From NCBI GenBank assembly GCA_035764045.1, contig DASTZX010000245.1, positions 1 to 6,918 of the forward strand: 6,918 nt of DNA, given 5' to 3'. The notes beneath the pieces are model-generated. The model was not told the DNA's origin and did no database searches. It was given only the letters and a program-made list of their open reading frames with translations. This DNA is from JAVDCA01 sp035764045 (lineage in GTDB: Bacteria > Pseudomonadota > Alphaproteobacteria > Rhizobiales > Xanthobacteraceae). This document shows, in pieces, positions 1 through 5,947 of the stretch (positions are counted from its first letter, which is position 1; the number at the start of each line of letters is the position of its first letter). A program made the position numbers and the translations under genes.

Positions 1-717
1 CGCATCGGACTCCAGCGCGCAGGGGCCTCGCTCGCGACCGGACCGCTCCTCGACATCCGCCTCGCCCACGCGCGGGCGCGCGACGCGGTGCGCCATCCGC
101 TCGACACGGAACGCCTCCTCGCCGACCTTGCGCCGCTCAGCCTTTCGGCACTCGCGGTGGAGAGCGCGGCCGATGACCGTGAGCGCTATCTGATGCGTCC
201 CGATCTCGGGCGCCGCCTCGCGCCGGACGCCCCCGCCGTCCTGGCACCCCAGGCGGGCGAGTTCGAACTCGCCTTCGTCATCGCGGACGGACTGTCGGCT
301 CGGGCCGTTCAGGCGCATGCCGCTCCGGTTCTCGCCGCCGCGCTGCCGCAACTCCCCGACTGGCGGATCGCGCCACTCGTCATCGTCCGGCATGGCCGCG
401 TCGCGGTCGGCGATGAGATCGCGGCCGCGCTCGGCGCGCAATCGGTGGCGATCCTGATCGGCGAGCGCCCGGGCTTGAGCGCCCCCGACAGCATGGGTGC
501 GTACCTCACCTGGCAGCCCGGCCCGGAAACGACCGATGCCGAGCGCAACTGCATCTCCAACATACGGCCGGAAGGTATCGGCTATGCGGATGCGGCCGCC
601 AAGCTCGCCCAGTTGTTGAATGTCATGCGCACGCTGCGGCTTTCGGGCGTGCGGCTGAAGGACGACGCGGTCGGGCCGGTCATTCGCCAGGATGACGGCG
701 CCTTGCCTCGCGAATGA
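1..717 (+). CDS. eutC: Ethanolamine ammonia-lyase small subunit EutC (5' end outside window)
   Basis: EutC is the light chain of the adenosylcobalamin-dependent lyase that, with EutB, splits ethanolamine into acetaldehyde and ammonia in the cytoplasm. The reading frame is open from base 1 and ends at TGA 715-717, giving 238 visible residues; known EutC proteins have roughly 250-300, so only the N-terminal tip is missing. A GTG at 88 should not be taken as the start, because EutC-like sequence (LAHARARDAV, visible residues 21-30) lies before and across it. Diagnostic motifs are IGERPGLSAPDSMGAYLTW (153-171) and ERNCISNIRPEG (181-192). Val134, Glu155 and Cys184 line up by motif and spacing with the residues described as contacting cobalamin in the family. 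The large subunit eutB is expected directly upstream but is not visible. No microcompartment genes follow; the next gene converges from the other strand, so this is the 3' end of its transcript. The family call is secure. Confidence 0.94.
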   Translation, partial: RIGLQRAGASLATGPLLDIRLAHARARDAVRHPLDTERLLADLAPLSLSALAVESAADDRERYLMRPDLGRRLAPDAPAVLAPQAGEFELAFVIADGLSARAVQAHAAPVLAAALPQLPDWRIAPLVIVRHGRVAVGDEIAAALGAQSVAILIGERPGLSAPDSMGAYLTWQPGPETTDAERNCISNIRPEGIGYADAAAKLAQLLNVMRTLRLSGVRLKDDAVGPVIRQDDGALPRE

Positions 718-734
718 GCCGACCCGAGGCCACG

Positions 735-2954
735 CTACTTCCGCCACAGCGCCCCGACGATGTTGGAATAATCGTCGGTCCAGACCCGCTGCGCCGGGTC
801 GGGCTCGGACGCGCTGAAGCCGTTGTCGGCGAGACCGCCGATGTCGGCGGGATCCGCCGCCGCGATCACCACGTCGGAGTTGAATACGTAGTCGTCGTCG
901 TCCGCGGTCGCGCTTTCGCCGGTGGACTGCCACGATCTGAGCCCATTGGCGCCCGCGATCCCGGCGACCACGCTTTCGAGCTCGAGATAGCGGTTTGAGA
1001 CGTGCATCAGCACGACGCCGTGCGGCGCGAGCTTCTGCTTGTAGAGCGCCATCGCCTCGCGGGTGATCAGGTGGATCGGGATGGTGTCGGACGAGAACGC
1101 GTCGACCAGGATCAGGTCGAAGCGGCCGTCCGGCTCGCGCCCGAGCATGCGCCGTGCATCGCCGAGCACGATCGGGATGTCCGGGCCGCACCAGGTGATG
1201 AAGTCGAAATATCGCGGCGTGCGCGCGATGGTGATCGCGGTGGAGTCGATCTCGTAGAACCTCCAGTCCTCTCCCGGCTGGCGGTAGCAGGCGAGCGTGC
1301 CGGTCCCGAGCCCGACCACCGCGACGCGGATCGGGCCGCCCTTGCGCTCGCGCACCGCTTGAACGGTCTGCGCCATGCCGAAGCCGGGCGCGTAATAGGT
1401 GAGTGGCTTCGGGCGACCGCCGACCGGCTGATAGTCGGCGTCCTTGAGAAGCTGCGCGCCGTGAATGGTGGTGCCGTTCTGCAGCACGCGGAAGCGCCCG
1501 TCCGCCGTGTCGTAGATCTTGTAGACCCCGAAGAAGCTGCGCAGGGTGCGGATCTGCCGCTCGTCGGAGGGATAGAGAAACAGCATGGCGAGCGCCGCCG
1601 CGGTCGCGAGCGCGAACTTGGGCGGATGATAGGCGAGCGCCGCGCCGCCGAGCGCGAGCGCCACCGTGAGCTGGCTCAGCGTCTTCACCGCCACGGCGTC
1701 GCGCGGCAGCCATCCGAGCATCGAGGGCACGATCGCCGTCGCCGCGGCGACCACGACCGCGGCCCAGAGCATGAGCTCGGCGGCCAGCGGCAGCCGTCGC
1801 CCGAACGGCCGGCACAGCGCCGCCAGCGCGATCAGGATAGGATATTCGGCGACCCAGGAAAAAACGTGCGGCGCGATCAGCCCGGCAAAGAGTCCGCCGA
1901 TCATGCCGCCGAGCGCGAGGGCGAGATAGAACGTGGTGAGATGCCGGCTGGGCGGCCGCCGCCGCGCCAGCTCGCCGTGGCAGGCGAGCGCGATGACGAA
2001 GAACGCCGCAAGATGCCCGGCGAGCGTCTTCAGCAGGTTCGAGGGCGGAAACGCCATCAGGGCGATGAGGCCGGCGATCGCCACCGGCTGCGCCAGGATG
2101 ACGAAGCGGTGCGGCAGCAGCGCGCGGCGCGCAAAGGCGAGCACGAAAGTCAACAGATAGAGCGAGAGCGGAACGACCCAGAGGAGCGGCGCCGCCGCGA
2201 TGTCGGTCGAGATGTAGGAGGTGACCGCGACGAGCAGGCCGGACGGCACGGCGGCGAGAAAGACCCAGGCGCCGAAGCTTTCCGGCGTCACCGCCGGGGT
2301 TTCGTCGGCGGCGTCCGCCGCGGCCGCGTGCGCCGGGGCGCGCAGCATCAAGACCCCGCAGCCTGCGATCAGTGCAACCAGCAGCCAGAAGCCCGCCGTC
2401 CAGATCAGCGCCTGGGTCTGCAGCGTGAGCAGCGGCTCGGCGAGCACCGGATAGGACAGGAGCGCCAGGAAGCTGCCCGCATTCGAGGCCGCATAGAGGA
2501 AGTATGGGTCCTCGCCGGCGCGGTGGCCGGTGCGCACGAACCAGGCCTGCAGCAGCGAGTTGTTGCCCGACAGCGCGAAGAACGGCAGTCCGATCGAGGC
2601 GGCAAACAGGCCGAGCAGCCAGACCGCCTCGAACCGCTCGGGCGGATCGCCCCAGCCGCCCGCGACTGCGATCGGCAGCGCCAGCCCGGCCGCGACGAGA
2701 AGCGCGAGATGCACGCCGAACGAGACCGCACGATGCCGCGCCCGCGTGATGACGTGCGCGTAGGCGTAGCCGCCGAGCAGCATGGCCTGGAAGAACACCA
2801 TGGCGACCGACCACACCGATGGCGAGCCGCCGAGGATCGGCAGCACCATGCGGGCGAACATCGGCTGCACCGCGAACAGAAGCAGCGCGCTCAGAAAGAC
2901 CGCCGCCGTGAAGGCGGCGAGGATCAGGGCGGGACGCGGCGGGGCGGTGGCCAT
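735..2954 (-). CDS. Fused MFS-like membrane / spermidine-synthase-like protein
   Basis: A 739-residue two-part protein. Residues about 9-460 hold some 13-15 hydrophobic segments, beginning with the family-typical stretch VQPMFARMVLPILGGSPSVW (29-48) and including SGNNSLLQAWF near residue 130. From about residue 465 a soluble domain follows. It has an NGTTIHG segment near 493-499, a PLTYY segment (517-521), a glycine-rich nucleotide loop GLGTGT (548-553), the acidic strand-2 end YEID (Glu568, Asp570), GDAR (Asp599) and VDAFSSDTIP (Asp618 to Asp623). These are marks of a class I methyltransferase/SpeE-type Rossmann fold. The polyamine-synthase signature (Asp-Ser/Thr-Thr-Asp-Pro-x-Gly-Pro) is absent, so true aminopropyltransferase activity is doubtful. 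The ATG at 2954 is chosen because similarity to the family begins there; a GTG at 2963 is possible, and neither has a good Shine-Dalgarno. The frame stays open upstream to 3731, but that part is antisense to the oxidoreductase gene. The gene is divergent from that oxidoreductase and convergent with eutC. Family assignment is firm; the function is unknown. Confidence 0.88.
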   Translation of the reverse strand: MATAPPRPALILAAFTAAVFLSALLLFAVQPMFARMVLPILGGSPSVWSVAMVFFQAMLLGGYAYAHVITRARHRAVSFGVHLALLVAAGLALPIAVAGGWGDPPERFEAVWLLGLFAASIGLPFFALSGNNSLLQAWFVRTGHRAGEDPYFLYAASNAGSFLALLSYPVLAEPLLTLQTQALIWTAGFWLLVALIAGCGVLMLRAPAHAAAADAADETPAVTPESFGAWVFLAAVPSGLLVAVTSYISTDIAAAPLLWVVPLSLYLLTFVLAFARRALLPHRFVILAQPVAIAGLIALMAFPPSNLLKTLAGHLAAFFVIALACHGELARRRPPSRHLTTFYLALALGGMIGGLFAGLIAPHVFSWVAEYPILIALAALCRPFGRRLPLAAELMLWAAVVVAAATAIVPSMLGWLPRDAVAVKTLSQLTVALALGGAALAYHPPKFALATAAALAMLFLYPSDERQIRTLRSFFGVYKIYDTADGRFRVLQNGTTIHGAQLLKDADYQPVGGRPKPLTYYAPGFGMAQTVQAVRERKGGPIRVAVVGLGTGTLACYRQPGEDWRFYEIDSTAITIARTPRYFDFITWCGPDIPIVLGDARRMLGREPDGRFDLILVDAFSSDTIPIHLITREAMALYKQKLAPHGVVLMHVSNRYLELESVVAGIAGANGLRSWQSTGESATADDDDYVFNSDVVIAAADPADIGGLADNGFSASEPDPAQRVWTDDYSNIVGALWRK

Positions 2955-3014
2955 GCGAAACACGCGGGTTGTGATACACCGGCGGCGCACGAAACGCGAT
3001 ACGATCGGGTCTCC
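2955..3014. promoter_or_regulatory. Divergent promoter region between membrane/SpeE-like gene and FAD oxidoreductase
   Basis: Only 60 bases separate the two divergent start codons, so promoters for both genes must lie here or inside the opposing coding sequences. Weak -10-like hexamers are visible: TATCAC on the minus strand (2976-2971) and TACGAT on the plus strand (3000-3005). Neither has a convincing -35 at normal spacing. The hexamer CGAAAC occurs twice in direct orientation (2956-2961 and 2990-2995). No strong Shine-Dalgarno precedes either start; GGG at 3007-3009 is the best for the plus gene. The location as a shared control region is inferred from geometry; the individual elements are low confidence. 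Confidence 0.4.
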
Positions 3015-4640
3015 ATGGAAACCTGCGACGTCATCATTATCGGCGCCGGCCACAACGGGCTGACCTGTGCCGCCTATCTGGGCGCCGCCGGGCTCAAGGT
3101 GAAGGTGCTGGAGCGCCGCGCGGTCGTGGGCGGGGCCTGCGTGACGGAGGAATTCCACCCCGGCTTCCGCAACTCGGTCGCCGCCTACACGGTGAGCCTG
3201 CTCAATCCCAAGGTCATCGCCGACCTCGACCTGGCGGCGCACGGGCTGCGCATCGTCCCGCGCCGGGCGCAGAACTTCCTGCCCGGCCCCGATGGGCGCT
3301 CGCTGCTGATCGGCAGCGACCCGAGACCTGAGGTCGCGAAGCTGAGCGCGCGCGATGCCGAGCGCTACGGGAGCTTCAACCGCGAGATCGACGCCGTCGC
3401 CGACGTGCTGCGCGGCCTCGTGCTGCAACCTCCGCCGAACGTGACGGACGGCTTCTCCCGCCGCACGCCCGCCGAGCTCCTGCGCGCGCTCGGGCTCGCC
3501 CGGCGGCTGCGGCGGCTCACGATGGAGGAGACCCGCGCCCTTCTCGACCTCTTCACCAAGTCGGCGGCCGAGTATCTCGACGGCTGGTTCGAGAACGACC
3601 TCGTCAAGGCGCTGTTCGGCTTCGACGCGGTGGTCGGCAATTATGCGAGCCCGTATACGCCCGGCACCGCCTATGTGATGCTGCACCACGCGTTCGGCGA
3701 GGTGAACGGCGTGCGCCGGCTGTGGGGCCACGCCGTCGGCGGCATGGGAGCGATCGGCACCGCGATGGCGCGGGCGGCGCGCGCGAACGGCGCCGAGATC
3801 GAGACCGGCGTCGAGGTCGCCGAGATCATCGTCGAGCGCGGCCGCGCAGCCGGCGTCGCGCTCGCCGGCGGCCGCACCATCCGCGCCAGTGCGGTCGCGG
3901 CCGGCGTCGATCCCAAGCGGCTCTATCTCGGGCTGATCGCACCCGACGCCCTGCCGGCCGATTTTCTGGCCCGGATGCAGCGGTGGAAGGCGGGCTCCGG
4001 CACGTTCCGCATGAATGTCGCCCTGTCAGCCTTGCCGCGGTTCTCGGCCCGGCCCGAGCCCGGCGATCATCACACCGCCGGCATCATTCTGGCGCCCAGC
4101 CTCGCCTACATGGACCGCGCCTATGAGGACGCGCGCGCGCATGGCTGGAGCCGCGCGCCGATCATCGAGATGGTGATCCCGTCGACCCTCGACGACAGCC
4201 TCGCGCCGCCCGGCGCGCATGTGGCGAGCCTTTTCTGCCAGCACGTCGCCCCCACCCTGCCCGACGGCCGCGCATGGGACGACTGCCGCGACGAGGTGGC
4301 CAAGCTGATGCTCGACACGGTCGAGCGCTATGCGCCCGGCTCCCGCGCCAGCGTGGTCGCGGTGCAGAGCTTGAGCCCGCTCGACCTCGAGCGCCAGTTC
4401 GGGCTCACTGGCGGCGACATCTTCCATGGCGCGCTCACCCTCGACCAGCTGTTCTCCGCGCGACCGATGCTGGGTCACGCCGACTACCGCGGGCCGCTCG
4501 CCGGCCTGTATCACTGCGCCTCCGGCGCGCATCCAGGCGGCGGCGTCACCGGCGCGCCGGGGCACAATGCGGCGCGGGTGATCCTCTCCGATCTGCGCTG
4601 GCGCCGTATGCAGCGGCGGATGGGCGCGACGTCTCGCTGA
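3015..4640 (+). CDS. FAD-dependent oxidoreductase, CrtI/PYROXD2-like
   Basis: A 541-residue flavoprotein of the phytoene-desaturase-like / amine-oxidase superfamily, closest in style to the PYROXD2 group. The N-terminus has a Rossmann dinucleotide-binding loop GAGHNG (10-15), with Glu33 ending strand 2 in VLERR to bind the ADP ribose. VVGGACVTEEFHPGFRNSV (37-55) follows, a typical stretch of this subgroup. Near the C-terminus SGAHPGGGVTGAPGHNAAR (503-521) is the second FAD-contacting motif, placing the flavin-binding fold at both ends around a central substrate domain. No signal peptide or membrane anchor is evident. ATG 3015 is chosen because the GxGxxG loop begins nine residues later, as usual; the frame is open upstream to 1002 only because it runs antisense to the neighbouring gene. 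Many bacterial members are labelled phytoene dehydrogenase, but no carotenoid gene is present here, so that substrate should not be assumed. Family firm, substrate unknown. Confidence 0.92.
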   Translation: METCDVIIIGAGHNGLTCAAYLGAAGLKVKVLERRAVVGGACVTEEFHPGFRNSVAAYTVSLLNPKVIADLDLAAHGLRIVPRRAQNFLPGPDGRSLLIGSDPRPEVAKLSARDAERYGSFNREIDAVADVLRGLVLQPPPNVTDGFSRRTPAELLRALGLARRLRRLTMEETRALLDLFTKSAAEYLDGWFENDLVKALFGFDAVVGNYASPYTPGTAYVMLHHAFGEVNGVRRLWGHAVGGMGAIGTAMARAARANGAEIETGVEVAEIIVERGRAAGVALAGGRTIRASAVAAGVDPKRLYLGLIAPDALPADFLARMQRWKAGSGTFRMNVALSALPRFSARPEPGDHHTAGIILAPSLAYMDRAYEDARAHGWSRAPIIEMVIPSTLDDSLAPPGAHVASLFCQHVAPTLPDGRAWDDCRDEVAKLMLDTVERYAPGSRASVVAVQSLSPLDLERQFGLTGGDIFHGALTLDQLFSARPMLGHADYRGPLAGLYHCASGAHPGGGVTGAPGHNAARVILSDLRWRRMQRRMGATSR

Positions 4641-4688
4641 CGGTCCGCGAAGCGCGCGCGATCAGGGGCTGGCAAATTTGCGCGCAGC

Positions 4689-4718
4689 CGTAGGATTCCC
4701 GCCTGCATCGCGTAGGAT
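4689..4718. repeat. Direct repeat of CGTAGGAT, 22-base period
   Basis: Two identical copies of CGTAGGAT at 4689-4696 and 4711-4718 are separated by 14 bases, giving a 22-base period, about two helical turns. The second copy continues as CGTAGGATGG, which resembles the start of short intergenic repeat families seen in many alphaproteobacterial genomes. It could be a regulator binding pair, a decayed dispersed repeat, or chance. Confidence 0.35.
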
Positions 4719-4745
4719 GGCTCGAGCGGCGCGCGGTTCACTGCA

Positions 4746-4761
4746 AGCCGGCTAACATGTT
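4746..4761. repeat. Two abutting 8-base palindromes
   Basis: AGCCGGCT (4746-4753) is followed without a gap by AACATGTT (4754-4761); each equals its own reverse complement. They lie 62 bases or more before the hydrolase start codon. A transcription-factor site is possible, but no known operator is recognised. Confidence 0.3.
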
Positions 4762-4812
4762 GGGATGCGCCCACCGTCTTCGCGGGAACGGCTCATCTCA
4801 CAGCGAAATCTT

Positions 4813-4818
4813 GGGAGG
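4813..4818 (+). promoter_or_regulatory. Ribosome binding site of first exported hydrolase
   Basis: GGGAGG is a near-perfect Shine-Dalgarno, five bases before ATG 4824. It fixes the start and agrees with the signal peptide that begins there. Confidence 0.85.
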
Positions 4819-4823
4819 ATGAC

Positions 4824-5912
4824 ATGAATAAAGCCGGGACAATCAGGCGCATTCCTGGCGCCTTGGCGGGAGCGGCGGCATTTGTGCTTGCGCTATCGGC
4901 GCAGCCGACGGCGGCGCAGGACGTCACGATCGTCAAGGCCGACAGCCAGATCGATGCGCACGATCCAGGAATCAAGCTGTTCCTCCGCGAGAAGATGGCG
5001 CAAGGCAATGCGCGCTTCGCGGACGACAATGTCGTCCTCTTCCTGCACGGCGCCACGGCGCCATCCACCTGCGACTTCGATCTGTCCTACAAGGACTATT
5101 CGTGGGCCGACTGGATGGTGAAGCACGGCTACGTCGTCTACATGGGCGACTACCGCAATTACGGATACTCCACGCGCGAAAAGGCGATGGACGAGCCCGC
5201 GAGCAAGAACCAGCCGGTGACCCGCTCCTATCTGGCGCTGCGCGACATCGAAGCCATGGTCGACCACATCAAGCGCACGCGCGGCGTGCACAAGGTCACC
5301 CTGATCGGCTGGTCGTGGGGCGCCATGATGGCCGGCTACTACGCATCGCTGCACAGCGAGAACGTGCACAAGCTCGTGCTCTATGCGCCGCTCTACGATT
5401 TCAACGACCACACCAACCTGGGTCCGGGCAGCGCGCTGCAGAACAAGCGCAAGCCGCGCGAATTCAACTTTGCGCTCGGCGCCTACCGCCTCGCGTCGGA
5501 AGCGGCGAACACTGGCCGCTGGAACGGCGAGATTCCCGTCGACAACAAGGACGGCTATCGCGAAGCTTCGGTCCCGGTCGAGTTCTGGAAGGAATGCATG
5601 GCGACGGATCCGAGCAGCAACACGCGCAATCCGCCCAGCCTGCGCGCGCCGAATGGCGTTCTGGAGGACTCGTTCTATCAGGCGACCGGACGGCCGCTAT
5701 GGAGTGCATCGAGCATCTATGCCCCCACGCTCGTCATTGCCGGCCAGTTCGATACCTGGTCGTTTCCCGAGGATCGCGAAGGCTTGATGCGCGAGCTCGT
5801 CCATGCCCCGGTGAAAAAAAGCGTGCTCATCCCCGACGCGACGCACTTCGTGCTGTTCGAGAAACAGCGCATGGCCTTCTTCGAGGAGATCCTGAAATTC
5901 CTCAAGGACTAG
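4824..5912 (+). CDS. Exported alpha/beta hydrolase
   Basis: A 362-residue alpha/beta-fold hydrolase with a Sec-type signal peptide. A basic tip (MNKAGTIRR) precedes a hydrophobic core at about 12-26 and a probable cleavage site after TAA (Ala31), leaving a mature periplasmic protein of about 331 residues. Visible catalytic elements are HG (75-76) after strand 3, likely forming the oxyanion hole, the nucleophile elbow GWSWG with Ser164, a probable acid Asp310 in AGQFDTW, and His341 in DATHFVLF. Order and spacing fit a complete Ser-Asp-His triad. The Tyr-rich DYRNYGYS segment follows the first core strands. It is the first gene of a likely two-gene operon, 35 bases ahead of another exported hydrolase. 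Base composition looks lower in GC than the preceding genes. The substrate, probably an ester or amide, cannot be read from the sequence. A lipase/esterase or a peptidase of the same fold are alternatives; the fold and export are well supported. Confidence 0.88.
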   Translation: MNKAGTIRRIPGALAGAAAFVLALSAQPTAAQDVTIVKADSQIDAHDPGIKLFLREKMAQGNARFADDNVVLFLHGATAPSTCDFDLSYKDYSWADWMVKHGYVVYMGDYRNYGYSTREKAMDEPASKNQPVTRSYLALRDIEAMVDHIKRTRGVHKVTLIGWSWGAMMAGYYASLHSENVHKLVLYAPLYDFNDHTNLGPGSALQNKRKPREFNFALGAYRLASEAANTGRWNGEIPVDNKDGYREASVPVEFWKECMATDPSSNTRNPPSLRAPNGVLEDSFYQATGRPLWSASSIYAPTLVIAGQFDTWSFPEDREGLMRELVHAPVKKSVLIPDATHFVLFEKQRMAFFEEILKFLKD

Positions 5913-5936
5913 GCTGACGCCATAACGCAACTTCCC

Positions 5937-5942
5937 GGGAGG
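5937..5942 (+). promoter_or_regulatory. Ribosome binding site of MetX-like hydrolase
   Basis: GGGAGG lies five bases before ATG 5948, in the 35-base gap after the first hydrolase's TAG stop. It has the same core and spacing as the site of the upstream gene. It fixes the start and implies translation from a shared transcript. Confidence 0.85.
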
Positions 5943-5947
5943 AAGGC

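Larger units (their letters stand above)
4641..4823. promoter_or_regulatory. Non-coding leader upstream of the exported-hydrolase operon
   Basis: This 183-base gap lies between the oxidoreductase stop and the first hydrolase start. It has no convincing coding frame and no canonical sigma-70 promoter that I can identify. It contains a 10-base palindrome GCAAATTTGC (4672-4681), a direct repeat of CGTAGGAT (4689-4696 and 4711-4718) and two abutting 8-base palindromes (4746-4761). The TAGGAT inside each repeat copy is -10-like but lacks a matching -35. Because a strong ribosome binding site follows, the operon promoter is inferred to be here. No strong hairpin plus T-run terminator for the upstream gene was seen. 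Confidence 0.35.

Noticed and set aside
718..734. Bidirectional terminator between the convergent genes
   Set aside because: The 17-base gap has no hairpin with a T-run that I can identify.
714..998. Small plus-strand frame whose ATG overlaps the eutC stop (ATGA), suggesting translational coupling
   Set aside because: It lies almost entirely antisense to the conserved C-terminus of the SpeE-like gene and shows no protein family features.
1002..3014. Long open plus-strand frame continuous with the oxidoreductase, which would give a 1212-residue protein
   Set aside because: It is antisense to the well-supported membrane/SpeE-like gene, is made of low-complexity Arg/Glu/Asp/Gln-rich sequence typical of GC-rich shadow frames, and the flavoprotein fold begins cleanly at 3015.
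2955..3731. Upstream extension of the minus-strand membrane gene to 998 residues
   Set aside because: The extension is antisense to the FAD-binding half of the oxidoreductase and has His/Arg/Glu-rich shadow composition; family similarity begins at the ATG at 2954.
4670..4685. Possible sigma-54 promoter around TGGCAAATTTGCGC
   Set aside because: The distance between GG and the available GC pairs is 7, 9 or 11 bases rather than the required 10.
5814..5820. A7 run as a possible frameshift or phase-variation site
   Set aside because: The hydrolase reads through it in frame to its catalytic His and a normal stop, and the codon phase does not form a classic X XXY YYZ slippery heptamer.
5102..5917. 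271-residue plus-strand frame inside the first exported hydrolase
   Set aside because: It is Arg/Ala-rich and out of frame with a complete, motif-bearing hydrolase; no ribosome binding site was noticed.
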